Source of the DNA: Tibeticola sediminis
GTDB lineage: Bacteria; Pseudomonadota; Gammaproteobacteria; Burkholderiales; Burkholderiaceae_C
Length of the DNA stretch: 64,000 bases
NCBI RefSeq assembly: GCF_003843835.1
Contig: NZ_RKQL01000003.1
Location: 1 to 64,000, forward strand
Reading direction: 5' to 3'
This document shows positions 58,195 to 64,000 of the stretch, piece by piece. The position numbers and the translations under genes are program-made. The notes under the pieces are model-generated. The model did not search any database, was not told the origin of the DNA, and saw only the letters and a list, made by a program, of their open reading frames with translations. The number at the start of each line of letters is the position of its first letter. Within the stretch, counting starts at the first letter, position 1.

Positions 58195-59796
58195 TCACGC
58201 CTGTGCGCGAATCAGGTCGGCGGCTTTCTCCGCGATCATGATGACCGGCGCGTTGGTGTTGCCGCCCACAACCGAGGGCATCACCGAGGCGTCGACCACC
58301 CGCAGGCCCTCGATCCCGCGCACGCGCAACGTCGTGTCGACCACATCGAGCGCGCCCGTGCCCATCCGACAGGTGCCGACCGGGTGGTAGATGGTGTCGG
58401 CGTGGTTGCGGATGAAGGTCTCGATCTCGGCATCGCTTCGGGCGCTGGCCGAGGCGGGCAGTTCACGGCCGCCAAAACGGGCCAGCGCGGGACGGTTGAG
58501 GATGTCGCGCATCTGCTTGAAGCCGAGCACCATGCGGCGCAGGTCATCCGGGTCTTGCAGGAACGCGGGGTCGATCAGGGGTGCGGCACGGGGATCGGCG
58601 CTCGCCAGGCGCAGGCTGCCGCGGCTTCTGGGGCGCAGCACGCAGACATGGCACGAGAAGCCATGGCCGAACACGGTCTTGCGGCCGTGATCGACGAGCT
58701 TGCCGATCACGAAATGCAATTGCAGATCGGGGATGGGCTCGGCGGCGTCGCTCTTGATGAAGCCGCCCGCCTCGGCAAAGTTGGTGGTGAGCATGCCGCT
58801 GCGCTGCCGCCGCCATTCGCCGATGCCGCGCCACACGCGCGCCGCGCCCGCGAGCGACAGGCCAAAGAGGTCGGTCGCGCCGGGCAGGTCGTACACCAGC
58901 ACCACGTCGGGGTGATCGTGCAGATGCGCGCCGACGCCAGGCAGCTCGTGCCGCACCGCAATGCCATGACGGCGCAGCTCGTCGGCCGGCCCGATGCCCG
59001 AGAGCATCAACAGCTGCGGCGACTGGAACGCGCCGGCGCACAGCAACACTTCGCGGCGCGCGCGCAGCGTCACGGTCTGCCCGCCCTCGAGCAGTTCCAC
59101 GCCCACCGCCCGCCTGCCTTCGAGCACGATGCGCGTCACCAGCGCGCCCGTGCGCACCTGCAGGTTGGGCCGGCCGAGGTTGGGCGTGAGGTAGGCCTTG
59201 GCAGCGGAGCAGCGCTCGCCGTTCTTGTGCGTGACCTGGTACAGGCCCACGCCCTCTTGCTCGGCGCCGTTGAAGTCAGGGTTGGCGGCAAAGCCCGCTT
59301 CCTTGGCGGCTTCGACGAAACGAGGGCCAAACGGGTTGGGGCTGCGCAAGTCCATCACGTTGAGTGGGCCGCCGGTGCCGTGGAAGGCGTCGGCACCGCG
59401 CTCGTTGTGCTCGCTGCGTTTGAAATACGGCAAGACCTCCTCGTACGACCAGCCGGCGTTGCCCTCGGCTGCCCAGGCGTCGTAGTCGGCGCGGTGGCCG
59501 CGCATGTAGATCATGGCGTTGATGGAGCTCGAGCCCCCCAGCACCTTGCCGCGCGGCTGGTAGCCGCGCCGGCCATTGAGCCCGGGCTGTGGCACGGTTT
59601 CGAAACCCCAGTTGAGCTGGCGGCTCTTGGCCATGAGCGCAAGCCCAGCCGGGCAGTGGATGAGCACACTGCGATCGGCCGGCCCGGCCTCGATCAGCGT
59701 GACCTGCGTGCCTGGGTCTTCGCTGAGCCGCCCCGCCAGCACACTGCCGGCCGAGCCGGCACCGATGATCAAATAGTCGACTTCCGAGGCTTGCAT
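58195..59796 (-). CDS. GMC-family FAD oxidoreductase (choline dehydrogenase-like)
   Basis: 533 residues. N-terminal FAD motif DYLIIGAGSAGSVLAGRLSED, GMC signature 1 in RGKVLGGSSSINAMIYMRG, signature 2 in LCAGAFQSPQLLMLSGIGP, and the catalytic His region HADTIYHPVGTCRMG, followed by VVDASVMPSVVGGNTNAPV. The family includes choline and long-chain alcohol dehydrogenases; the substrate cannot be read from sequence. No betB or betT is nearby, so betaine synthesis is not supported. Divergent from hbd across 211 bp in which I see no clear operator. ATG 59796 with CGGAGTG upstream. Confidence 0.9.
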   Translation of the reverse strand: MQASEVDYLIIGAGSAGSVLAGRLSEDPGTQVTLIEAGPADRSVLIHCPAGLALMAKSRQLNWGFETVPQPGLNGRRGYQPRGKVLGGSSSINAMIYMRGHRADYDAWAAEGNAGWSYEEVLPYFKRSEHNERGADAFHGTGGPLNVMDLRSPNPFGPRFVEAAKEAGFAANPDFNGAEQEGVGLYQVTHKNGERCSAAKAYLTPNLGRPNLQVRTGALVTRIVLEGRRAVGVELLEGGQTVTLRARREVLLCAGAFQSPQLLMLSGIGPADELRRHGIAVRHELPGVGAHLHDHPDVVLVYDLPGATDLFGLSLAGAARVWRGIGEWRRQRSGMLTTNFAEAGGFIKSDAAEPIPDLQLHFVIGKLVDHGRKTVFGHGFSCHVCVLRPRSRGSLRLASADPRAAPLIDPAFLQDPDDLRRMVLGFKQMRDILNRPALARFGGRELPASASARSDAEIETFIRNHADTIYHPVGTCRMGTGALDVVDTTLRVRGIEGLRVVDASVMPSVVGGNTNAPVIMIAEKAADLIRAQA

Positions 59797-60007
59797 CGAT
59801 GGACACTCCGACGAGCGTAAAAACAGCAGCGAACCTTACCCCAGCCGAGCGCCCCGCCCTGTCGCTCGCGCGCGGCTCCGGATCGGGATTTACCCCGAGT
59901 CGGCCTCGCTGCCTCGCCATCCGCCACGCCATCCGAGGGACTCGCCAGGCCTTGCCTTACCATCGCCGGCGCAGCTTTTTCAACGTCGTTTTTTGGAGAA
60001 CCACATC

Positions 60008-60856
60008 ATGAGCATCACCACCGTCGGCATCATCGGCGCCGGCACCATGGGCAACGGCATTGCACAGACCTGCGCGGTCGCGGGACTGCATGTCGTCATG
60101 GTCGACATCTCGGACGCCGCAGTCGCGCGCGGCATGGGCACCATCGCCAACAGCCTCGAGCGGCTGCTGAAGAAGGAGAAAATCAGCGCCGCCGACCGAG
60201 ACGCAGCGCTGGCGCGCATCCACGGCAGCACCAACTACGACGACCTCAAGGCTGCTCAGCTCGTCATCGAGGCCGCGACCGAAAACCACGAGCTCAAAGT
60301 CAAAATCCTCAAGCAGGTCGACGCGCTGCTCGCGCCCGAGGTGATCATTGCCTCCAACACCTCGTCGATCTCCATCACCCAGCTCGCCGCGGCCACCAGC
60401 CGGCCCGACCGCTTCATCGGCATGCACTTCTTCAACCCCGTGCCCATGATGGCGCTGGTGGAGATCATCCGCGGCCTGCAGACCAGCGACGCCACGCACG
60501 AGGCGGTACAGGCGATGGCGCTGCAGCTCGGAAAAACGCCGATCACGGTGAAGAACTCGCCCGGTTTCGTCGTCAACCGCATCCTCGTGCCCATGATCAA
60601 CGAGGCTTTCTTTGTGCTCGCCGAGGGGCTGGCCACGCCCGAGGACATCGACGCGGGCATGAAGCTCGGCTGCAACCACCCCATCGGGCCGCTGGCGCTG
60701 GCCGACATGATCGGGCTGGACGTGTGCCTGGCCGTGATGGAGGTGTATCTGCGCGAGTTCGGCGACAGCAAATACCGCCCCTGCCCGCTGCTCAAGGAGA
60801 TGGTCGCCGCGGGCCGCCTGGGCCGCAAAACCGGGCGCGGCGTCTACAGCTACTGA
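60008..60856 (+). CDS. hbd: 3-hydroxybutyryl-CoA dehydrogenase
   Basis: NAD(P)-dependent oxidation/reduction between 3-hydroxybutyryl-CoA and acetoacetyl-CoA. 282 residues: Rossmann GIIGAGTMGNGIAQTCA, ATENHELKVKIL, SNTSSISITQLA, the catalytic His in GMHFFNPVPMMALVEI with Glu following, and KNSPGFVVNRILVPMINEA in the C-terminal helical domain. Stand-alone enzyme of butyrate/PHB or fatty-acid metabolism. ATG 60008 with GGAGA 8 nt upstream. A terminator follows. Confidence 0.95.
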   Translation: MSITTVGIIGAGTMGNGIAQTCAVAGLHVVMVDISDAAVARGMGTIANSLERLLKKEKISAADRDAALARIHGSTNYDDLKAAQLVIEAATENHELKVKILKQVDALLAPEVIIASNTSSISITQLAAATSRPDRFIGMHFFNPVPMMALVEIIRGLQTSDATHEAVQAMALQLGKTPITVKNSPGFVVNRILVPMINEAFFVLAEGLATPEDIDAGMKLGCNHPIGPLALADMIGLDVCLAVMEVYLREFGDSKYRPCPLLKEMVAAGRLGRKTGRGVYSY

Positions 60857-60872
60857 TCGACTGCCACACACG

Positions 60873-60896
60873 GGGCCGCCTTCGGGCGGCTCTCTT
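60873..60896 (+). terminator. Rho-independent terminator after hbd
   Basis: GCCGCC-TTCG-GGCGGC stem-loop (60875-60890) with a stable TTCG tetraloop, followed by TCTCTT. It separates hbd from the ohrR promoter immediately to the right. Confidence 0.7.
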
Positions 60897-60938
60897 CAAT
60901 CGAACTCGATTGCACACAATCGAATTGCGCGCTATACT
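60897..60938 (+). promoter_or_regulatory. ohrR promoter with OhrR-like operators
   Basis: TTGCAC at 60910-60915 and TATACT at 60933-60938 with 17-bp spacing make a good sigma-70 promoter. Two AT-centred palindromes overlap it: CAATCGAACTCGATTG at 60897-60912 and CAATCGAATTG at 60917-60927, a plausible pair of OhrR sites for autorepression. The -10 ends six bases before the ohrR ATG, so the transcript would start at or next to the start codon. Confidence 0.7.
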
Positions 60939-60944
60939 TCGTCC

Positions 60945-61415
60945 ATGCCGCCGACCGCTCAAACCCTGGATCCCAAGCAGGCGCTCTTGCTCGACCACCA
61001 GTTGTGCTTCGCCCTGTATTCGGCCTCGCTCGCGATGACCAAGCTCTACAAGCCCCTGCTCGACACGCTGGGCCTGACCTATCCGCAATACCTCGTGATG
61101 CTGGCGCTCTGGGAGCGTGACGGGGTCACCGTCTCGGAGCTCGGCGCGCGCCTGTTCCTGGATTCGGGCACGCTCACGCCGCTGCTCAAGCGCCTCGAAG
61201 CGGCTGCTTGGGTCGAACGGGTGCGCGACACCGCCGACGAGCGCCGCGTGCACATCCACCTCACGCCCCAGGGCCTGGCCCTGCGCGATCGAGCCGTGCG
61301 GGTGCCGGGCTGTGTGCTGGCGGCCACGCAATGTTCGCTCGACGAGGTCCAAGCCCTCACCGCCGAGCTTCAGGCGCTGCGCGACCGGCTGGTTCAGGCC
61401 GGCGCGGCCCGCTGA
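60945..61415 (+). CDS. ohrR: OhrR, MarR-family organic peroxide sensor
   Basis: Repressor of ohr that releases DNA when organic hydroperoxides oxidise its N-terminal cysteine. 156 residues, MarR winged helix. The reactive Cys21 lies in the family motif [12 protein letters not shown], the recognition helix is in [23 protein letters not shown], and the wing is [14 protein letters not shown] second Cys at about 118 and another near 125 could form the resolving disulfide of the two-Cys type. 52 bp ahead of ohr. Its promoter carries two palindromes, and no ribosome site precedes the ATG. Confidence 0.94.
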   Translation: MPPTAQTLDPKQALLLDHQLCFALYSASLAMTKLYKPLLDTLGLTYPQYLVMLALWERDGVTVSELGARLFLDSGTLTPLLKRLEAAAWVERVRDTADERRVHIHLTPQGLALRDRAVRVPGCVLAATQCSLDEVQALTAELQALRDRLVQAGAAR

Positions 61416-61467
61416 TTTCCCCCCCCCCGCTTCCCCGCGAAGCCTGTTCCACGAAAGAAAGAAGACC

Positions 61468-61923
61468 ATGAACGCATCCACCGCAACCGCCACCCCCGTT
61501 CGCCCCGCGAAGATCCTCTACCAGGCCCACGCCACCGCCACCGGCGGCCGTGACGGGCGCGCCGTCAGCTCCGACGGCCTGCTCGATGTCAAGCTCGCGC
61601 CCCCGAAGGAACTCGGCGGCATGGGCGGCGCGACCAACCCGGAGCAGCTCTTCGCCGCAGGCTACTCCGCCTGTTTCCTGAGCGCGCTGCGGCATGTCGC
61701 GGCCGCGCAGAAGTTCGCCGTCCCCGCCGATGCAGCCGTGCACGGTAGCGTGGGCATCGGCCCGATCGCGCAAGGCTTTGGTCTGCAGGCGACGCTGACG
61801 GTCCACCTACCCGGCATGGAGCGTGAAACCGCCGCCGCCTTGGTCGAAGCCGCGCACCGGGTCTGCCCCTACTCGAACGCCACGCGCGGGAACATCGACG
61901 TGCAAATCGCGCTGTCGGAATGA
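61468..61923 (+). CDS. ohr: Organic hydroperoxide resistance protein
   Basis: Thiol peroxidase that reduces organic and fatty-acid hydroperoxides using lipoylated partners. 151 residues of the OsmC/Ohr fold, slightly longer than usual because of a Thr/Ala-rich N-terminus. Catalytic Cys69 (GYSACFLSAL) and resolving Cys133 (RVCPYSNATRGN) are both present, as is the Glu in NPEQLF. ATG 61468 with AAGAAAGAAG upstream. Probably cotranscribed with ohrR. Confidence 0.96.
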   Translation: MNASTATATPVRPAKILYQAHATATGGRDGRAVSSDGLLDVKLAPPKELGGMGGATNPEQLFAAGYSACFLSALRHVAAAQKFAVPADAAVHGSVGIGPIAQGFGLQATLTVHLPGMERETAAALVEAAHRVCPYSNATRGNIDVQIALSE

Positions 61924-61927
61924 GGCA

Positions 61928-61948
61928 ACCCTGGCCGAGGGCCAGGGT
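61928..61948. terminator. Hairpin between convergent ohr and the channel gene
   Basis: ACCCTGGC and GCCAGGGT (61928-61935 and 61941-61948) form an 8-bp stem with a 5-nt loop just after ohr. There is no T-run on either strand, so it may be a weak bidirectional terminator. A short palindrome CCTAGCCTAGG lies at the channel gene's stop codon. Confidence 0.4.
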
Positions 61949-61969
61949 CACACTTCACAGCGACCTAGC

Positions 61970-62404
61970 CTAGGAGGCTCGCCGCGCGCCGACCTGCTCG
62001 GACAGGGCCGCGAGTTCGCGGCGCAGCAGCGCCACCTCATCGCGCAGCGCGCCGATCTCGCGCATGAGGTCGCGCTCGATCTGGCGTTCTTCGACCTCGA
62101 CCTCCTCGTCGACGAAGATCGCCGAGAGCGAGGCCGTCGTCAGCGACAGGACGGCGAGCCCCAGCAGCACCACCGCCACCGAGAACAAACGCGAGGCGGG
62201 CGTCGTCGGCACGATGTCCCCATAGCCCACCGTGGCTGCCGTCTCGAACGCCAGCCAAAGGCCATCGCTCAAGCTATGGACATGCGGGTCCAGCAGCCAA
62301 AAGCCCACGCCGCCCAGGACGAGAATCGCCACAGCCAAGGCCAGGGAATACAGCAGGCCACGGCGCACCAAGCGCACACGACGCAGACGGTTCTGTTTGC
62401 TCAT
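61970..62404 (-). CDS. Two-helix potassium channel (ion channel 2 family)
   Basis: 144 residues: a basic N-terminal tail, TM1 (about 17-37), pore helix and selectivity filter TVGYGDIVPTTP, TM2 (FSVAVVLLGLAVLSLTTASLSAIFV), then a charged coiled coil (about 105-140; EVEERQIERDLMREIGALRDEVALLRRELAAL) that probably tetramerises. There is no RCK/TrkA-N regulatory domain, so gating must come from the coiled coil, pH or voltage. Short stand-alone channels of this type are common in proteobacteria. Divergent from srkA by 41 bp. Confidence 0.88.
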   Translation of the reverse strand: MSKQNRLRRVRLVRRGLLYSLALAVAILVLGGVGFWLLDPHVHSLSDGLWLAFETAATVGYGDIVPTTPASRLFSVAVVLLGLAVLSLTTASLSAIFVDEEVEVEERQIERDLMREIGALRDEVALLRRELAALSEQVGARRAS

Positions 62405-62445
62405 CTAGCCATTTTGACGCAACCGAGGCCAGCGACAATGCCGGC

Positions 62446-63528
62446 ATGCCGCTCACTCCAAAGCCCCAACCGCCCGATGCCGCCGAGCCTCTAGACACCG
62501 GCGGCGCCCCGCACCCGTACACGGCGCTCACGCCCGATCGCGTGCTCGACGCACTGGCCGCGGTGGGCTGCTACGGCGACGGCCGGCTCACCGCGCTCAA
62601 TTCCTACGAAAACCGGGTCTATCAAGTCCATCTCGACGAGCCGGTGCTGGGCCACCGCGTCGTCGTCGCGAAGTTTTACCGGCCTGGGCGCTGGAGCCGA
62701 GCGCAGATTCTCGAAGAGCACGCCTTTGCCACCGAGCTTTCCAAGGCCGAAGTGCCGGTGGTGGCGCCGATCGCGCTCGCCGGCCAGACGCTGCACCACC
62801 ATGCGGGCTTCGACTTCACCCTCAGCCCCTGGCGCGGCGGGCGCGGGCCGGAGCTCGACGACTTCGAGGTGCTCGAGTGGATTGGCCGCTTCCTCGCCCG
62901 GCTGCACCAGGTCGGCTCGGCGCGTCGCTTCGAAACACGCCCCGCCATCGACCTGCAGCGCTACGCGCTCGAACCCCGCGACTGGCTGCTGGCACACGAG
63001 GCGGTGCCGCTGGAGGTGCGCGGCGCCTGGCTCGAAGCCGTCAACCGCGCTATTTCTTTGATAGCTAAGCATGACGCTTTGATGCCGGCATACGACCCAA
63101 AAATGGCCCAAATCACGCGGATCCGCCTCCACGGCGACTGCCACCCAGGCAACATCCTCTGGACGCCTGCCGACCGCCCCGAGCCGGGCCCGCACTTCGT
63201 GGACCTCGACGACGCGCGCACCGGCCCAGCCGTGCAAGACCTTTGGATGCTGCTCTCGGGCGACCGACGCCAGCGCACCGCACAGCTCGGCGCGCTGCTC
63301 GACGGCTACACCGAACTGCGCGACTTCGACCGCCGCGAGCTCGCCCTGATCGAGCCGCTGCGCACCCTGCGCCTGATCCACTACAGCGCCTGGCTCGCCC
63401 GCCGCTGGCAAGACCCCATCTTCCCGATCAACTTTCCCTGGTTCGGCACGCCCGACTACTGGCGCGGCCAGATCGACACGCTGAATGAGCAGATCGAGGC
63501 CATGGAGGAACCGCCACTCGAGCCCTGA
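62446..63528 (+). CDS. srkA: Stress response serine/threonine kinase SrkA (YihE-like)
   Basis: Aminoglycoside-phosphotransferase-fold kinase; in E. coli it counters MazF-linked and Cpx-related death. 360 residues: N-lobe with VAKFYRPGRWSRAQILEEHAFATELSKAEVPV, catalytic RLHGDCHPGNILW, and the metal site HFVDLDDARTGPAVQDLW. Between residues about 202 and 222 a stretch (AISLIAKHDALMPAYDPKM) is encoded by a family D repeat, just before the catalytic loop, where homologues have a short variable helix. The start ATG 62446 has GACAAT six bases upstream and no ribosome site. Confidence 0.92.
   Translation: MPLTPKPQPPDAAEPLDTGGAPHPYTALTPDRVLDALAAVGCYGDGRLTALNSYENRVYQVHLDEPVLGHRVVVAKFYRPGRWSRAQILEEHAFATELSKAEVPVVAPIALAGQTLHHHAGFDFTLSPWRGGRGPELDDFEVLEWIGRFLARLHQVGSARRFETRPAIDLQRYALEPRDWLLAHEAVPLEVRGAWLEAVNRAISLIAKHDALMPAYDPKMAQITRIRLHGDCHPGNILWTPADRPEPGPHFVDLDDARTGPAVQDLWMLLSGDRRQRTAQLGALLDGYTELRDFDRRELALIEPLRTLRLIHYSAWLARRWQDPIFPINFPWFGTPDYWRGQIDTLNEQIEAMEEPPLEP
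63051..63111. repeat. Family D short repeat, copy D3, inside srkA
   Basis: TATTTCTTTGATAGC, then GACGCTTTGATGCCGGC and CCCAAAAATGGCCC. It aligns with D1 and D2 but lies within the srkA reading frame. The local bases are markedly AT-richer than the flanking GC-rich codons. The insert encodes about 20 residues and keeps frame. Confidence 0.55.
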
Positions 63529-63545
63529 CCCCAGCCGGCCGACGT

Positions 63546-63559
63546 TTGATCTCCGTCAA
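63546..63559. promoter_or_regulatory. FNR/Anr-like box
   Basis: TTGATCTCCGTCAA matches the FNR-family pattern TTGAT-N4-NTCAA and lies in a slightly longer palindrome (GTTTGA/TCAAAC, 63544-63561). It is 154 bp before the rpoH start codon and just after srkA. It could regulate rpoH from far upstream, belong to an unseen transcript, or be chance. Confidence 0.35.
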
Positions 63560-63657
63560 ACTCCAGCCCCTGCGCCGCGCGCATATTGGCCTTGCGGACA
63601 CCTATGCCGAGGCACGCGACGCCCTCAATTCCCTACGAATCTTGGGAACTTTTTCGT

Positions 63658-63684
63658 TTAGCACTCGATCGAAGCGAGTGCTAA
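63658..63684. promoter_or_regulatory. CIRCE element (HrcA operator) upstream of rpoH
   Basis: TTAGCACTC-N9-GAGTGCTAA, a perfect match to the CIRCE consensus including the 9-bp spacer. It is the binding site of the heat-shock repressor HrcA. A -10-like TAATAT (63682-63687) overlaps its right end, so bound HrcA would block polymerase. The ribosome site GGAGG (63699-63703) precedes ATG 63713. Confidence 0.95.
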
Positions 63685-63712
63685 TATGAACAACATACGG
63701 AGGAACCCCAAC

Positions 63713-64000
63713 ATGAACCCAACGGCCAACGCAACGACGCTTCCTGCACCAACCACCTGGAGCCAGGCGCTGACGATTCCGCCGTTGGGCAATCTCGACG
63801 CCTACATCACGGCCGTCAACCGCATGCCCATGCTGACGCCTGAGGAAGAGGTCAGCTATGCGCGCAAGCTACGCGACGAGGGCGACCTCGAAGCCGCCGC
63901 CAAGCTCGTGCTCTCGCACCTGCGGCTGGTCGTGGCGGTCTCGCGGCAGTACCTGGGCTATGGCTTGCCGCAAGCCGACCTGATTCAGGAAGGCAACGTC
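63713..64000 (+). CDS. rpoH: Heat-shock sigma factor RpoH (sigma-32), 5' part
   Basis: First 96 residues of an alternative sigma factor; the window ends inside the gene (full length is about 300). Region 1.2-like [27 protein letters not shown] and the start of region 2 ([32 protein letters not shown]) match RpoH rather than RpoD or RpoS. GGAGG lies 9 nt before ATG 63713. The promoter carries a perfect CIRCE box, so HrcA and sigma-32 control are linked in this organism. Confidence 0.93.
   Translation, partial: MNPTANATTLPAPTTWSQALTIPPLGNLDAYITAVNRMPMLTPEEEVSYARKLRDEGDLEAAAKLVLSHLRLVVAVSRQYLGYGLPQADLIQEGNV

Noticed and set aside
58195-59796. Calling the GMC oxidoreductase betA
   Set aside because: No betB, betI or choline transporter is nearby, and GMC members cannot be told apart by these motifs.

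Overview
This window reads as a chromosomal segment of a Burkholderiales bacterium, most like the Comamonadaceae/Leptothrix-type lineages. The evidence is high-GC coding DNA, the gene order mla - murA - his - tat - petABC, separate hisI and hisE, and pilMNOPQ followed by aroK-aroB. Nearly all of it is core metabolism and envelope biology. I see no phage, plasmid, CRISPR array, rRNA or tRNA. The genus cannot be fixed from the sequence alone.

Layout. The first half is read almost entirely leftward (minus strand): gltB-gltD, a terminator, then a long chain of tightly packed genes. In transcription order these are mlaFEDACB (phospholipid traffic), an ABC-2 exporter pair, ibaG, murA, hisGDCBHAF-hisI-hisE, a DUF4870 protein, hinT and tatABC; petABC (cytochrome bc1) lies beyond. 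Many neighbours share ATGA stop/start overlaps. mscL and a DegS/AlgW-type protease run the other way, and pdxA plus a Nif3-like gene lie between. Right of gltB are a RAYT-like gene, a BON lipoprotein, a methyltransferase, a DUF1415 gene and dgt. Then comes the type IV pilus operon pilMNOPQ - Ig-like lipoprotein - aroK - aroB (minus), divergent from mrcA. Next are cyaY, lptM-lysA, a DUF4010 membrane protein and amn. A MacAB-TolC-like efflux operon, psd, a NodIJ-like ABC pair, a GMC oxidoreductase, hbd, ohrR-ohr, a K+ channel and srkA follow. The window ends in rpoH, whose promoter carries a perfect CIRCE element.

The least expected content is a set of short palindromic repeats. Three families (A, 161 bp; B, 167 bp; C, 239 bp) have unrelated terminal inverted repeats but share one 40-nt double-stem hairpin whose arms covary. 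They lie mostly at gene 3' ends, often touching the stop codon (pdxA, hisF, the DUF4010 gene, the NodJ-like gene). One A copy has inserted in frame into the signal peptide of pilQ: element plus a 4-bp target duplication equals exactly 55 codons. Another lies between pilM and mrcA. A fourth short AT-rich family (D) lies next to hisH, hisI and the GMC gene and apparently runs through the coding sequence of srkA.

A second theme is transcription starting at the start codon. Several genes (ohrR, lptM, srkA, amn, the NodI-like gene, the Nif3-like gene) have a -10-like hexamer 6-8 nt before the ATG and no Shine-Dalgarno sequence, which suggests leaderless mRNAs. All functional calls come from reading motifs and context. 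No database search was run.
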